From positions 806,001 through 870,000 of the forward strand of contig NZ_CP072308.1 of assembly GCF_017726655.1 (NCBI RefSeq): a DNA stretch of 64,000 bases, in the 5' to 3' direction. Position numbers and translations under genes: made by a program. Shown one piece after another: positions 28,827-38,953 of this stretch. The DNA is from Agrobacterium tumefaciens (GTDB lineage: Bacteria; Pseudomonadota; Alphaproteobacteria; Rhizobiales; Rhizobiaceae). The first letter of the stretch is position 1; each line of letters begins with the position of its first letter. The notes beneath the pieces are model-generated. The model did not search any database, was not told where the DNA came from, and worked only from the letters and a program-made list of their open reading frames with translations.

Positions 28827-29318
28827 TTAACGGTAAGGTGCATCCAGTGCGAGGTTGCGCGCGATTTCACGCTCCCAGCGGTCGCCATTGTCGAGAAGCT
28901 TCTGCTTGTCGAAATAAAGCTCTTCGCGGGTTTCCGTCGCGAATTCGAAGTTTGGGCCCTCGACGATGGCATCGACCGGGCAGGCTTCCTGGCAGAAGCC
29001 GCAATAGATGCACTTCACCATGTCGATATCGTAACGCACCGTGCGACGCGTGCCGTCGTTGCGACGCGGGCCGGCTTCGATGGTGATCGCCTGAGCAGGA
29101 CAGATCGCTTCGCACAGCTTGCAGGCGATGCAGCGTTCTTCCCCGTTCGGATAACGGCGCAGCGCATGTTCGCCACGGAAGCGCGGCGAGACCGGACCCT
29201 TTTCGAAAGGATAATTGATCGTCGCCTTCTGCTTGAAGAAGTGACGCATCGTCAGGAAGATCGCGCCGACGAATTCCTTGAGGAACAGCGAGTTGACGGC
29301 TTGGGAGAGGCTTGCCAT
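28827..29318 (-). CDS. nuoI: NADH-quinone oxidoreductase subunit I
   Basis: A peripheral-arm ferredoxin-like subunit of complex I that binds two 4Fe-4S clusters (N6a and N6b) and passes electrons toward quinone. The 163-residue protein has two CxxCxxCxxxCP motifs: [12 protein letters not shown] and [12 protein letters not shown]. The N-terminal amphipathic helix and family length are normal. It lies 36 bases after nuoH. Confidence 0.98.
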   Translation of the reverse strand: MASLSQAVNSLFLKEFVGAIFLTMRHFFKQKATINYPFEKGPVSPRFRGEHALRRYPNGEERCIACKLCEAICPAQAITIEAGPRRNDGTRRTVRYDIDMVKCIYCGFCQEACPVDAIVEGPNFEFATETREELYFDKQKLLDNGDRWEREIARNLALDAPYR

Positions 29319-29354
29319 CTCAGTCTCCAGATCTTTGAGCGAGGAGTTTGGACA

Positions 29355-30401
29355 TCAACCGGCCCACCCCGTCAGCTTCAGTACGAATGCAACGATAACG
29401 ACCATGGCGAGCGACAGCGGCAGGAAAACCTTCCAGCCAAGGCGCATGAGCTGGTCGTAACGGTAACGCGGAACGAAGGCCTTGGTGAGCGCGATCATGA
29501 AGAAGACCATGCAGCCCTTCAGCGCGAACCAGATGATACCAGGCACCCAGTTCAGGAACCATACATCCACGATTGGCAGCCAGCCGCCAAGGAAAAGAAT
29601 GGTGGTGAGGCAGCAGATCAGGACGATTGCGGCATATTCACCGAGCATGAACATCATGTAGGGCGTGGAGCCATATTCCACCATGTGACCGGCAACCAGT
29701 TCCGATTCCGCTTCCGGAAGGTCGAAGGGAGGACGGTTGGTTTCGGCAAGGCCCGAGATGAAGAACACGATGAACATCGGGAACAGCGACAGCCAGTGCC
29801 AGTCAAGGAACGAGGCGGGCAGGCCGAGCATGGTGCCGAGGCCGGTACGCTGCGCCAGAACGATATCCGTAAGATTCAGCGAGCCGACGCAGAGCAGAAC
29901 GGTGACGATAACGAGACCGATCGAGACTTCGTAAGACACCATCTGCGCGGCAGAACGCAACGCGCCAAGGAAAGGATATTTCGAGTTCGAAGCCCAGCCG
30001 CCCATGATGATGCCATACACTTCAAGCGACGAGATCGCGAAGATGTAGAGAATGCCGACATTGATATTGGCGACAACCCAGCCATCCGCAAAAGGAATGA
30101 CCGCGTAGGTGGCAAGCGCCAGCGTCACGGCAACAAGCGGCGCCAGGAGGAAGACCGCCTTGTTCGCACCCGCGGGAATAACGGGCTCCTTGAGGATGAA
30201 CTTCAGCAGGTCGGCGAAGGACTGGAACAGACCAAAGGGACCAACGACGTTCGGACCACGGCGCAGCTGAACCGCCGCCCAGACCTTACGGTCGGCAAGA
30301 AGCAGAAACGCGATCGACACCAGAAGAACGACAAGAAGCAGCAGGGACTGGCCGACCATGATCAGCGCGGGCCAGACGTAGCTCCAGAAAAACGATTCCA
30401 T
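29355..30401 (-). CDS. nuoH: NADH-quinone oxidoreductase subunit H
   Basis: The 348-residue membrane subunit that forms much of the quinone chamber and joins the two arms of complex I. It has eight hydrophobic helices, with conserved sequences [20 protein letters not shown] and the loop [20 protein letters not shown] that faces the quinone. It follows nuoG by 12 bases. Confidence 0.98.
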   Translation of the reverse strand: MESFFWSYVWPALIMVGQSLLLLVVLLVSIAFLLLADRKVWAAVQLRRGPNVVGPFGLFQSFADLLKFILKEPVIPAGANKAVFLLAPLVAVTLALATYAVIPFADGWVVANINVGILYIFAISSLEVYGIIMGGWASNSKYPFLGALRSAAQMVSYEVSIGLVIVTVLLCVGSLNLTDIVLAQRTGLGTMLGLPASFLDWHWLSLFPMFIVFFISGLAETNRPPFDLPEAESELVAGHMVEYGSTPYMMFMLGEYAAIVLICCLTTILFLGGWLPIVDVWFLNWVPGIIWFALKGCMVFFMIALTKAFVPRYRYDQLMRLGWKVFLPLSLAMVVIVAFVLKLTGWAG

Positions 30402-30413
30402 AATCCCCTACCC

Positions 30414-32495
30414 TTACTCTGCCGCAGCCTGGAAATTGTTGCGGGCCAATGCGGAGCACTCGGCCATGACGGCAGAGGCGCGCGCAATCGGGTTCGTCAA
30501 ATAAAAGTCTTTTACCGGCGAAGCAAACGCCGACTTCACAAGCGAGCCCGTTTTAGCAGCCAGAGCCTCGATATCGGAAGCCTTGCCGGCAACGATCTCG
30601 TCGGTTTCCGCCAGATGCGGATGCGCGACGTAGAGCTGGCCGCGCAAGGCAGACAGCGAATCGAAGGGCAGTTTCTTGCCGAGGACGTCGGACAGCGCAC
30701 GCAGGATCGCCCAGTCTTCACGGGCCTCGCCCGGTGCGAAACCGGCACGGTTGCCAACCTGCACACGGCCTTCGGTGTTGACCCAGATACCGGATTTTTC
30801 GGTATAGGCCGCACCCGGAAGGATAACGTCGGCGTTCATCGCGCCCTGATCGCCATGGCTGCCGATATAGACGGTGAACTTCGCGCCCTTGTTCGACAGG
30901 TCGAGTTCATCGGCGCCGAGCAGGAAGAGAACATCCATCGAGGCGACCATGTCGGCTGCGGCGACACCGCCCTCGCCCGGCACGAAGCCGATATCGAGAC
31001 CGCCAACACGGGCAGCGGCAGTGTGCAGAACCGAGAACCCGTTCCACTCTTCGGTGACAGCGCCGACCGAGGTCGCGAGCTTGGCAGCAGCCGCAAGAAC
31101 GGCAGCGCCATCAGCGCGGGACAAAGCGCCCTGACCAACGATGATCAGCGGATTCTTGGCGGACTTCAGCTTCTCGATGAAGCTGTGGGAGCCATTGGCG
31201 AGATCGGACAGGGTTTCAGCACCCGAACCGAGATATTCGTAATTGTAACGCAGCTCACCGGCTTCGCCGATCACACCGATCGGGAAGCCGCCACGACGCC
31301 AGCGCTTGCGAATGCGGGCGTTGAGGACAGCCGCTTCGTAACGCGGGTTGGAACCAACGATCAGCAAGGCGTCGGCCTGTTCGATACCTTCGATGGTGGT
31401 ATTGAACAGATAGCTGGCGCGGCCGAGCGACGGGTCAAGCGCTGCACCATCCTGGCGGCAATCGACATTGGCGGAGCCGAGCGAAGCGAGAAGCGACTTC
31501 AGCGCGAACATTTCTTCGACGGACGACAGATCGCCAGCGATCGCGCCGATCTTGTTGCCGGACGTTGCGGCAACAGCCTGCTTGATCGCGCCGAATGCTT
31601 CGCCCCAGGTTGCGGGCTGAAGGCGACCATCCTTGCGGACGTAAGGCCGGTCAAGGCGCTGCGTCTTCAGGCCGTCCCAGATGAAGCGGCTCTTGTCGGA
31701 GATCCACTCTTCATTGATCGCCTCGTTGACGCGCGGCATGACGCGCATGACTTCGCGGCCACGGGTATCGACGCGGATGGCCGAACCGAGAGCGTCCATC
31801 ACGTCGATGGTTTCGGTCTTGTTCAGCTCCCACGGGCGGGCGGTGAAGGCGAAGGGCTTGGAGGTGAGCGCGCCGACCGGGCAGAGATCAACGACGTTGC
31901 CCTGAAGCTCTGATGTCATCGCCTGTTCTAGATAGGTGGTGATCTCGGCATCTTCGCCGCGGCCGATGAGGCCGAGTTCGGCAATGCCGGCCACTTCCGT
32001 GGTGAAACGGACGCAGCGTGTGCAGTGGATGCAACGGTTCATGACCGTCTTGACGAGCGGCCCGATATATTTGTCTTCGACCGCGCGTTTGTTTTCCGCG
32101 TAACGCGAACCAGCGATACCGAAGGCCATCGCCTGGTCCTGCAGGTCGCATTCGCCGCCCTGGTCGCAGATCGGGCAATCCAGCGGGTGGTTGATGAGCA
32201 GGAATTCCATCACGCCTTCGCGGGCCTTCTTGACCATCGGCGTGTTGGTGAAGACCTCAGGCAATTCGCCGTTCGGGCCGCCGCGAACATCGCGCACGCC
32301 CATGGCGCAGGAAGCGGCCGGCTTAGGCGGTCCGCCCTTCACCTCGATGAGACACATGCGGCAGTTACCCGCGACCGACAAGCGCTCATGAAAACAAAAG
32401 CGCGGAACTTCGGCGCCAGCCTCCTCACACGCCTGCAACAGCGTGAAATGATCCGGAACCTCGATCTCTTTACCGTCAACCTTGAGCTTTGCCAT
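30414..32495 (-). CDS. nuoG: NADH-quinone oxidoreductase subunit G
   Basis: The largest peripheral subunit of complex I, 693 residues. The N-terminus is a 2Fe-2S ferredoxin fold (CFHERLSVAGNCRMC), followed by the CPICDQGGECDLQDQ stretch and CIHCTRCVRF that bind 4Fe-4S clusters. The remainder is a molybdopterin-oxidoreductase-like domain without cofactor. The start is the ATG of MAKLKVDGKEIEV; 14 more codons are open upstream but are not family sequence. Confidence 0.97.
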   Translation of the reverse strand: MAKLKVDGKEIEVPDHFTLLQACEEAGAEVPRFCFHERLSVAGNCRMCLIEVKGGPPKPAASCAMGVRDVRGGPNGELPEVFTNTPMVKKAREGVMEFLLINHPLDCPICDQGGECDLQDQAMAFGIAGSRYAENKRAVEDKYIGPLVKTVMNRCIHCTRCVRFTTEVAGIAELGLIGRGEDAEITTYLEQAMTSELQGNVVDLCPVGALTSKPFAFTARPWELNKTETIDVMDALGSAIRVDTRGREVMRVMPRVNEAINEEWISDKSRFIWDGLKTQRLDRPYVRKDGRLQPATWGEAFGAIKQAVAATSGNKIGAIAGDLSSVEEMFALKSLLASLGSANVDCRQDGAALDPSLGRASYLFNTTIEGIEQADALLIVGSNPRYEAAVLNARIRKRWRRGGFPIGVIGEAGELRYNYEYLGSGAETLSDLANGSHSFIEKLKSAKNPLIIVGQGALSRADGAAVLAAAAKLATSVGAVTEEWNGFSVLHTAAARVGGLDIGFVPGEGGVAAADMVASMDVLFLLGADELDLSNKGAKFTVYIGSHGDQGAMNADVILPGAAYTEKSGIWVNTEGRVQVGNRAGFAPGEAREDWAILRALSDVLGKKLPFDSLSALRGQLYVAHPHLAETDEIVAGKASDIEALAAKTGSLVKSAFASPVKDFYLTNPIARASAVMAECSALARNNFQAAAE

Positions 32496-32640
32496 GGTCC
32501 TACTTACGTCCTGTTGCCTGTTCGTCCCGTGTCTCACACGGTCCGCAACAAATCCTTAATCGCACCCGGCAATTAACAGCCAGGCGCTTCATGGTGTCGC
32601 GAGACCGGAAATTCTCCGGCTTCGCCCGAAGCCTCAACGC

Positions 32641-33945
32641 TTATTCAGCGGCTTCCAGAACAGCGCCATCATCCATGGCCCTGTAGGTATATTGGTCGAT
32701 GCGCTTTTCGATTTCCGGACGGAAATTGCGGATCAGCGCCTGTACCGGCCATGCGGCAGCATCGCCGAGCGCGCAGATGGTGTGGCCTTCGATCTGTTTC
32801 GTCACTTCGAACAGCATGTCGATCTCGCGCTTCTGCGCATTGCCCTTGACCATACGCTCCAGCACGCGCCACATCCAGCCCGTGCCTTCGCGGCATGGCG
32901 TGCACTGGCCGCAGCTTTCGTGCTTGAAGAAGGCCGCGATGCGGGCAATCGCCTTGATGACGTCGGTGGACTTGTCCATGACGATCATGCCACCGGTGCC
33001 GAAGGAAGACTTCACTTCGCGCATGCCGTCGAAGTCCATGATCGCGTCCTTCATGTCCTCACCGCGCACGATGGGGCAGGATGCGCCGCCGGGGATGACG
33101 CCAAGCAGATTGTCCCAGCCGCCACGGATGCCACCGCAGTGGTGTTCAATCAGTTCGCGGAAGGACAGACCGAGCGCGTCTTCGAACGTGCAGGGACGCT
33201 CAACATGGCCGGAGACCATGAACAGCTTGGTGCCGACGTTGTTCGGACGGCCAATCGACGAGAACCAGGCCGCGCCGCGACGCAGAATGGTCGGCGCAAC
33301 GGCGATGGACTCAACGTTGTTGACGGTGGTGGGGCAACCATAAAGGCCCATATTAGCCGGGAACGGCGGCTTGAGGCGCGGCTGGCCCTTCTTGCCTTCG
33401 AGGCTTTCAAGCAATGCCGTCTCTTCGCCGCAGATATAGGCACCTGCACCGTGATGGACGTAGATGTCGAAATCCCAGCCGTTCTTGTTGTTCCCGCCTA
33501 GCAGGCCTGCATCGTAGCATTCATCGATGGCTGCCTGAAGCGCTTCGCGCTCGCGCATATATTCGCCACGAACATAGATGTAAGCCGTATGCGCACCCAT
33601 GGCGAAACCAGCGATCACGCAGCCTTCGATCAGCGTGTGCGGATCGTTGCGCAGGATTTCGCGGTCCTTGCAGGTGCCCGGTTCGGATTCGTCGGCATTG
33701 ACGACGAGGTAATGCGGACGGCCGTCGTTTTCCTTCGGCATGAACGACCACTTGAGACCCGTCGGAAAGCCGGCGCCGCCACGACCGCGAAGGCCGGACG
33801 CTTTCATCTCATTGATGATCCAGTCCCGGCCCTTTTCGATGATCTGCTTGGTACCATCCCAGTGGCCGCGCGCCAGCACGCCCTTCAGGGACTTGTCCTT
33901 GAGGCCGTAGAGATTGGTAAAGATGCGATCCTGATCTTTCAACAT
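32641..33945 (-). CDS. nuoF: NADH-quinone oxidoreductase subunit F
   Basis: The NADH- and FMN-binding subunit of complex I, 434 residues. The NADH/FMN region has [20 protein letters not shown] and the following acidic [16 protein letters not shown]. The 4Fe-4S cluster N3 is bound by [14 protein letters not shown] plus a later Cys. It follows nuoE by 11 bases; a gap of about 145 bases separates it from nuoG. Confidence 0.98.
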   Translation of the reverse strand: MLKDQDRIFTNLYGLKDKSLKGVLARGHWDGTKQIIEKGRDWIINEMKASGLRGRGGAGFPTGLKWSFMPKENDGRPHYLVVNADESEPGTCKDREILRNDPHTLIEGCVIAGFAMGAHTAYIYVRGEYMREREALQAAIDECYDAGLLGGNNKNGWDFDIYVHHGAGAYICGEETALLESLEGKKGQPRLKPPFPANMGLYGCPTTVNNVESIAVAPTILRRGAAWFSSIGRPNNVGTKLFMVSGHVERPCTFEDALGLSFRELIEHHCGGIRGGWDNLLGVIPGGASCPIVRGEDMKDAIMDFDGMREVKSSFGTGGMIVMDKSTDVIKAIARIAAFFKHESCGQCTPCREGTGWMWRVLERMVKGNAQKREIDMLFEVTKQIEGHTICALGDAAAWPVQALIRNFRPEIEKRIDQYTYRAMDDGAVLEAAE

Positions 33946-33956
33946 GGTTCAACCTC

Positions 33957-34769
33957 TCACTGCGACTTCTTGCCGGCGTCTTCGGTCTCGGCAGCCTTGG
34001 CGTTTTCAGCGGCAGCCTTCGGCGCCGTTGCCGGTGTCTTCAGCTTCGGATCGGTTTCCGGCGCGTCGGTCTTCGGCTTGGCAGCATTGGACGGCGGCGT
34101 CTGGGCGGCGTCGGCTGCAGGCTCTGCGGGCTTATCGAGGTTGGAACGATCCGGCTTGATCTCTTCCGTCAACGTCGTCAGGCCGCCAACGGGCACGGAC
34201 TGATGACGGTCGATCTGCGGACCGGTCTTGACGGTATCGCCCTTGCCTGCCTCGAACGTGTCGATGATCTCTTCCAGACGCTCCGGCGTCAGGTCTTCAT
34301 AGGCATCCTTGAAGATGATGACCATTGGCGCGTTGACGCAGGCGCCCTGACATTCCACTTCTTCCCAGGAAAGCGTGCCGCTTTCGTTGGTGTGCAGCGG
34401 ATCGTGGTGGATCTTCTTGCGGCAGACATCCATCAGCGCTTCGGAGCCACGCAGCATGCAGGGCGTGGTGCCGCAGACCTGAACGTGAGCACGCGTGCCG
34501 ACAGGCTTCAGCTGGAACTGCGTATAGAAGGTCGCCACTTCCAGGACACGGATATAGGCCATATCAAGCATGTCTGCGATTTTTTCGATGGCGGCGCGGG
34601 TAACCCAGCCGTCCTGCTCCTGCGCACGCATGAGCAGGGGGATAACGGCAGATTGCTGACGTCCCTCGGGATATTTCTTGATCGTCTTCTCAGCCCATGC
34701 GGTGTTTTCCGCATTGAAGGCAAATGCCACGGGCTGGAACTGATCTTCGGCTAGTCGACGAACGGACAT
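33957..34769 (-). CDS. nuoE: NADH-quinone oxidoreductase subunit E with long Ala/Pro/Lys tail
   Basis: The 2Fe-2S subunit (cluster N1a) of complex I. Thioredoxin-like ferredoxin ligands are seen as CGTTPC and, later, CQGAC. The protein has 270 residues, about 100 more than the E. coli subunit. The extra part, from about residue 200, is low-complexity and rich in Ala, Pro, Lys, Glu and Asp, and should be disordered. I remember long NuoE tails in other rhizobia. The tail is in frame with no sign of a frameshift. Confidence 0.96.
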   Translation of the reverse strand: MSVRRLAEDQFQPVAFAFNAENTAWAEKTIKKYPEGRQQSAVIPLLMRAQEQDGWVTRAAIEKIADMLDMAYIRVLEVATFYTQFQLKPVGTRAHVQVCGTTPCMLRGSEALMDVCRKKIHHDPLHTNESGTLSWEEVECQGACVNAPMVIIFKDAYEDLTPERLEEIIDTFEAGKGDTVKTGPQIDRHQSVPVGGLTTLTEEIKPDRSNLDKPAEPAADAAQTPPSNAAKPKTDAPETDPKLKTPATAPKAAAENAKAAETEDAGKKSQ

Positions 34770-34785
34770 ACTTCCTCACGACTTT

Positions 34786-35046
34786 TCAGTTTAACGTCTC
34801 ACACCGCGATCTCGCCACCGTGACGAATTCGCAGGCATAAGCCGCCTTGTCTTTTTGCATGAACACGATGAACTTGCTGCCATTGGGAACCGAGGCCTTG
34901 ATCTCGTATCCCGACGACAGAAGCTGCTTGATGGTCGAAGAGCCGCCGCTCGATAGCGCAACAGCACCCTCGTCCGTTGCCGTCTGGGCAAGAACGGGTG
35001 CCGTCATCGCTGCGAGAAAAGCCGGAATGGCCAGCGGCAAACGCAT
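34786..35046 (-). CDS. Small exported protein embedded in the nuo operon
   Basis: An 86-residue protein with a signal peptide ([20 protein letters not shown], cut near AQT) and a short mature part of about 65 residues with two Cys near the end (CEFVTVARSRC), which could form a disulfide. The ATG shares a base with the nuoD stop (TGATG), so it is translationally coupled. It lies between nuoD and nuoE, 16 bases before nuoE. I do not recognise a domain; no complex I subunit of this kind is known to me. A role in the periplasm is implied. Confidence 0.8.
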   Translation of the reverse strand: MRLPLAIPAFLAAMTAPVLAQTATDEGAVALSSGGSSTIKQLLSSGYEIKASVPNGSKFIVFMQKDKAAYACEFVTVARSRCETLN

Positions 35047-36236
35047 CAGCGGTCGACCTCCCCGAACACGATGTCGAGAGAGCCGAGCACGGCTGTAACG
35101 TCGGCAAGCTGATGGCCCTTGCACAGGAAGTCCATCGCCTGAAGATGGGCGTAGCCCGGCGCGCGGATCTTGCAGCGGTAGGGCTTGTTGGAACCATCGG
35201 CAACCACATAGACGCCGAACTCGCCCTTCGGCGCCTCGACGGCGGCGTAAACTTCGCCGGCGGGAACGTGGTAACCTTCGGTGTAGAGCTTGAAGTGGTG
35301 GATCAGCGCTTCCATCGAACGCTTCATCTCACCACGCTTGGGCGGAACCACCTTGCCATCGAGCGAGGAGACCGGGCCGATGCGATGCTTGCCGGACAGA
35401 AGCTCAACGCACTGCTTCATGATCTTCACGGATTCGCGCATTTCCTGCATGCGGATCAGATAACGATCGTAGCAGTCGCCGTTTTTGCCGACCGGAATGT
35501 CGAATTCGAGATCGGAGTAGCACTCATAGGGCTGCGCCCGGCGCAGGTCCCAGGCAGCGCCCGAGCCGCGAACCATGACGCCCGTAAAGCCCCATGCAAA
35601 AGCATCCTCAAGCGAGACGACGCCGATATCGACGTTACGCTGCTTGTAGATACGGTTGTCCGTCAGAAGACCCTCGATATTGTCGAGGACGGTGATGAAG
35701 GGATCGCACCACTTGCCGATGTCGTCGACCAGTTCCGGCGGCAGGTCCTGGTGAACACCACCCGGGCGGAAATAGGCAGAGTGCATGCGCGCGCCGCAGG
35801 CCCGCTCATAAAAGACCATCAGCTTTTCACGCTCTTCAAAGCCCCAGACCGGCGGCGTCATCGCGCCCACGTCCATCGCCTGCGTGGTCACGTTCATGAT
35901 GTGCGACAGGATGCGGCCGATTTCCGAATAGAGAACGCGGATCAGCTGGCCGCGCATGGGGATTTCCAGGCCCAGCAGCTTTTCGACGGCAAGCGCGAAA
36001 GCGTGTTCCTGGTTCATCGGCGCGACGTAATCGAGGCGGTCGAAATAGGGAACGGCCTGCAGGTAGGTCTTGGTCTCGATCAGCTTTTCGGTGCCCCGAT
36101 GCAGCAGACCGATATGGGGATCGACGCGCTCGACGATTTCACCGTCCAGTTCGAGAACCAGACGCAGCACGCCGTGCGCGGACGGATGTTCCGGACCGAA
36201 GTTGATCGTGAAGTTGCGGACGTTATGCTCAGTCAT
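35046..36236 (-). CDS. nuoD: NADH-quinone oxidoreductase subunit D
   Basis: The 49-kDa-type subunit of complex I, 396 residues, forming the quinone-binding site with NuoB. Conserved parts are [20 protein letters not shown] (with the His contacting quinone), [20 protein letters not shown] and [20 protein letters not shown]. The C-terminus ends DIVFGEVDR, as in the family. It follows the GFA-family gene by one base. Confidence 0.98.
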   Translation of the reverse strand: MTEHNVRNFTINFGPEHPSAHGVLRLVLELDGEIVERVDPHIGLLHRGTEKLIETKTYLQAVPYFDRLDYVAPMNQEHAFALAVEKLLGLEIPMRGQLIRVLYSEIGRILSHIMNVTTQAMDVGAMTPPVWGFEEREKLMVFYERACGARMHSAYFRPGGVHQDLPPELVDDIGKWCDPFITVLDNIEGLLTDNRIYKQRNVDIGVVSLEDAFAWGFTGVMVRGSGAAWDLRRAQPYECYSDLEFDIPVGKNGDCYDRYLIRMQEMRESVKIMKQCVELLSGKHRIGPVSSLDGKVVPPKRGEMKRSMEALIHHFKLYTEGYHVPAGEVYAAVEAPKGEFGVYVVADGSNKPYRCKIRAPGYAHLQAMDFLCKGHQLADVTAVLGSLDIVFGEVDR

Positions 36237-36237
36237 T

Positions 36238-36666
36238 CTAGTGCTCCGCCGAGGTGATCATGGCGATGAATTCGGGGCCGGTCATGTTCTGCGTGGTCTC
36301 GGCGAATGAATAGTTCGAAGGCTTTTCATCCGTGAAAATCTGCGACGCGAACGTGAAACTGGACGGGTTGTCAAAAGCCTGCAGCGACACGGCGAAATGC
36401 TTGCCGTCCTTCGAACGCCACATCAGCGTGCTGCCGCAGTTCGTGCAGAAGCAACGCTCGCCCCATTCCGAGGACGAAAAGACGCCGAGATGCTCGTCGT
36501 TCTGGAAGGACACGCCAGCGCATTCCACAGCCATGAACGTACCGCCCGACCAGCGGCGGCACATGGAGCAATGACAAACGCCGAATTCGCGGGCGCCTAC
36601 TTCGGCTTCAAAGCCGACGGCGCCGCAAAGACATTGCCCATGCTCTGTCGCGGAGACCTGGCTCAT
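36238..36666 (-). CDS. GFA-family protein (glutathione-dependent formaldehyde-activating type)
   Basis: A 142-residue zinc protein of the GFA/CENP-V family. Cysteines occur as [12 protein letters not shown], then [12 protein letters not shown] and later [14 protein letters not shown], the normal zinc-ligand pattern. It begins at an ATG overlapping the nuoC stop by 4 bases (ATGA) and ends just before nuoD, so it is inside the complex I operon and translated with it. Such proteins bind glutathione adducts or act as small-molecule zinc enzymes; the true substrate is unknown and nothing else here points to formaldehyde. Confidence 0.85.
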   Translation of the reverse strand: MSQVSATEHGQCLCGAVGFEAEVGAREFGVCHCSMCRRWSGGTFMAVECAGVSFQNDEHLGVFSSSEWGERCFCTNCGSTLMWRSKDGKHFAVSLQAFDNPSSFTFASQIFTDEKPSNYSFAETTQNMTGPEFIAMITSAEH

Positions 36667-37265
36667 TGCTTGGCCTTTTCGTCGCCGGGAAGAACGTACT
36701 CGGTCCCTTCCCAAGGGGAAAGGAAATCGAAGTTACGGAATTCCTGCTTCAGTTCGACCGGTTCGTAAAGAACCCGTTTCAGAACGTCATCGTAACGCAC
36801 TTCCACAAAGCCGGTAACCGGAAAATCCTTGCGCAGCGGATGGCCTTCAAAGCCGTAATCGGTGAGGATGCGGCGAAGATCCTTATGGCCTTCGAAAGGA
36901 ATGCCATACATGTCCCATGCTTCACGCTCGAACCACTCTGCACCCATGTAAACGGATGTTGCAGACGGCACGCCCTCGTCTTCTTCCACCTGCAGCTTGA
37001 CGCGCACGCGCAGGTTCTGGCGCGGCGACAGCAGATGATAGACGACATCGAAGCGCTTTTCGCGCTGCGGCCAGTCAACGCCGCAGATATCGATGATATT
37101 GACGAACCCGCATTGAACGTCATCACGCAGGAAGGTCAAAAGCGCGATCACGTTGTCAGGCGTCGTATTCAGCGTCAGTTCGCCATAGGCGATATCAGCC
37201 GACACGACGAGTGAACCGCGCGCTTCCTTAACGTAAGCAGCAAGATCGTTGAGAGCTTCGCTCAT
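36663..37265 (-). CDS. nuoC: NADH-quinone oxidoreductase subunit C
   Basis: The 30-kDa-type subunit of complex I, 200 residues. The signature ERESWDMFGIxFxGHPDLRR appears here as [20 protein letters not shown], and the end has the [14 protein letters not shown] motif. It is not fused to NuoD as in E. coli. The start is the ATG for MSEALND; the frame is open far upstream but overlaps nuoB. It follows nuoB by about 20 bases. Confidence 0.97.
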   Translation of the reverse strand: MSEALNDLAAYVKEARGSLVVSADIAYGELTLNTTPDNVIALLTFLRDDVQCGFVNIIDICGVDWPQREKRFDVVYHLLSPRQNLRVRVKLQVEEDEGVPSATSVYMGAEWFEREAWDMYGIPFEGHKDLRRILTDYGFEGHPLRKDFPVTGFVEVRYDDVLKRVLYEPVELKQEFRNFDFLSPWEGTEYVLPGDEKAKQ

Positions 37266-37285
37266 TCCAAAATCGTCCTTTGCCC

Positions 37286-37870
37286 TTAGCGCTCGATCGT
37301 ACCGGTACGGCGGATTTTCTTCTGCAGCAGAAGCACGCCGTAAAGCAGCGCTTCCGCCGTGGGGGGACAGCCCGGAACGTAAATATCCACCGGGACGACG
37401 CGGTCGCATCCACGCACAACAGCGTAGGAATAGTGGTAATAGCCGCCGCCATTGGCGCAGGAGCCCATGGAGATGACGTAACGTGGCTCCGGCATCTGGT
37501 CATAGACCTTGCGCAGAGCGGGCGCCATCTTGTTCGTCAAGGTACCGGCCACGATCATCACGTCCGACTGGCGCGGTGAGGCGCGCGGGGCAACGCCGAA
37601 GCGCTCCATGTCGTAACGCGGGCCTGAGGCCTGCATCAGGCCTTCAACGGCGCAACAGGCAAGACCGAACTGCATCCACATCAGCGAACCGGTACGGGCC
37701 CAGGTGATCAGTTCGTCGGTAGAGGTAACGAGAAAGCCCTTGTCGGCGAGCTCGTCATTGATCTCAGTGAAGTAGGCATCGTTGCTGCCAACCGGCTTGC
37801 CGGTCGAGGGATCGATGATCCCCTTCGGCTGCGGCGCAACGAGCGTGGTGTTGTTCTGGCTCATGCCCAT
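37286..37870 (-). CDS. nuoB: NADH-quinone oxidoreductase subunit B
   Basis: The PSST-type subunit of complex I, holding the terminal 4Fe-4S cluster N2. The 194-residue product has the adjacent cysteines in [16 protein letters not shown], then [14 protein letters not shown] and [14 protein letters not shown], the usual ligands. Two close ATG codons (MGMSQ) compete; I choose the upstream one because GGGAG lies 7 bases before it. Either way it overlaps the nuoA stop by 4 or 10 bases. Confidence 0.97.
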   Translation of the reverse strand: MGMSQNNTTLVAPQPKGIIDPSTGKPVGSNDAYFTEINDELADKGFLVTSTDELITWARTGSLMWMQFGLACCAVEGLMQASGPRYDMERFGVAPRASPRQSDVMIVAGTLTNKMAPALRKVYDQMPEPRYVISMGSCANGGGYYHYSYAVVRGCDRVVPVDIYVPGCPPTAEALLYGVLLLQKKIRRTGTIER

Positions 37871-38226
37871 TCCAGCGCTCCCTTCTTCCACTCATAGATA
37901 AAGCCGATGGTCAGGACGAGAAGGAACACCATCATCGACCAGAAACCGAACCAGCCCATCTCACCGAAAGACACCGCCCATGGGAACAGGAAAGCGACTT
38001 CCAGGTCAAAGATGATGAACAGAATCGAAACCAGATAAAAGCGGATATCGAACTTCATGCGGGCGTCGTCGAAGGCGTTGAAACCGCACTCGAAAGCAGA
38101 CAGCTTTTCCGGGTCCGGCGCCTTGTAGGCAACAGCAAATGGCGCAATGAGAAGCGCCAGGCCGATGACGAGAGCGATACCGATGAAGATTGCGATCGGA
38201 ATGTAGGAACTGAGGAGTTCAGTCAT
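37861..38226 (-). CDS. nuoA: NADH-quinone oxidoreductase subunit A
   Basis: The 121-residue membrane subunit at the interface of the arms of complex I. Three hydrophobic helices are present, and the loop [20 protein letters not shown] holds the conserved Cys. It is the first gene of the nuo operon, which runs for about 18 kb through birA. The start ATG has GGAAGAG upstream. The promoter should lie in 38230-38500. Confidence 0.97.
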   Translation of the reverse strand: MTELLSSYIPIAIFIGIALVIGLALLIAPFAVAYKAPDPEKLSAFECGFNAFDDARMKFDIRFYLVSILFIIFDLEVAFLFPWAVSFGEMGWFGFWSMMVFLLVLTIGFIYEWKKGALEWA

Positions 38227-38561
38227 GGTCTCTTCCTTGCCCGGCCGGGTGCCGGGCCTGCCTTTGTGACCTTGAGTCTCAAAAAGCGGACAATATGTTG
38301 CAACGCCAAAGTGGTTAGCGCAGCCGCGCCCTCTCTGCAAGAGTTTAGGCACCTTTTCAAGACACCTGCCGCATTCATTGGCAACAATATTGCCGGAATT
38401 GACGCAATTTTGGGCCACAATTCCGGCCTAAGCCACTCAAATACAATAATAATCGATTGAACGACGCAGCCGCAAAAAAGTCACACGAATTTTACGTCAA
38501 AACAGCGGCGAAGTGACGGTTTGCGAGAATCGAAACTTGACTTAAAAACCCAGGAAAAATC
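38227..38561. other. Upstream region of the nuo operon
   Basis: A gap of 335 bases, relatively AT-rich near 38430-38470, which should hold the promoter of the nuo operon on the minus strand. I could not pick one promoter with confidence, and no gene is supported. Confidence 0.5.
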
Positions 38562-38672
38562 ATGGCCGAAAAGGCTAAAACCAGTGGAACGGATGGTGCG
38601 ATTGACGCGCTTTCGGCGAGCGCGCTCGACATTATCTGGAGAAGCATTTCAGGAAAGAAATGGCGCGAGTGA
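38562..38672 (+). CDS. Possible 36-residue peptide whose stop lies within tRNA-Asp
   Basis: A short plus-strand frame beginning MAEKAKTSGTDGAIDALSAS, with AGGAAA about 6 bases before the ATG and a CTTGACTT sequence about 25 bases further upstream. Its last codons and stop run into the antisense strand of the first tRNA-Asp. It is either a real small peptide, the remnant of a longer gene cut at the tRNA, or chance. I recognise no family. Confidence 0.3.
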   Translation: MAEKAKTSGTDGAIDALSASALDIIWRSISGKKWRE

Positions 38673-38737
38673 CGGGGCTCGAACCCGCGACCTCCGGCGT
38701 GACAGGCCGGCACTCTAACCGACTGAGCTACACCCGC
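38661..38737 (-). tRNA. tRNA-Asp (GTC), copy 2
   Basis: A 77-nt cloverleaf with acceptor GCGGGTG/CACTCGC, D-arm AGCTCAGTCGGTTAGAGT, anticodon loop CCTGTCACG (anticodon GTC) and T-loop GGGTTCGAGCCCC. The CCA end is encoded. It is identical to the copy at 38777-38853 and is transcribed after it. Confidence 0.97.
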
Positions 38738-38776
38738 GCACCACAGACATTCATCTGCGTTTTCCGAGGAACAGGA

Positions 38777-38853
38777 TGGCGCGAGTGACGGGGCTCGAAC
38801 CCGCGACCTCCGGCGTGACAGGCCGGCACTCTAACCGACTGAGCTACACCCGC
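38777..38853 (-). tRNA. tRNA-Asp (GTC), copy 1
   Basis: Identical in all 77 bases to the second copy, including the encoded CCA. It lies 39 bases upstream on the same strand, so both are probably made from one precursor. A tRNA-type promoter is at 38917-38945. Confidence 0.97.
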
Positions 38854-38916
38854 AACTCCTGACGACAGGAGCTTGTCCCGCCGCTCGAACCAGCCTCGGC
38901 TGTTCGATGAGCGGCT

Positions 38917-38945
38917 AACTACGGCGTTCGTGCGGGGGTGTCAAG
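38917..38945 (-). promoter_or_regulatory. Promoter of the tRNA-Asp pair
   Basis: On the minus strand, CTTGAC (38945-38940) and GTAGTT (38922-38917) are separated by 17 bases. CTTGAC is the -35 form typical of stable-RNA promoters in rhizobia. The first tRNA begins about 64 bases from the -10 box. Confidence 0.6.
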
Positions 38946-38953
38946 CAGGTTTC

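Noticed and set aside
29166..31913. Plus-strand frame of 915 codons across nuoI, nuoH and nuoG
   Set aside because: It is antisense to three well-supported complex I genes. Very GC-rich third codon positions leave the opposite strand open by chance. The product is highly charged with no recognisable domain.
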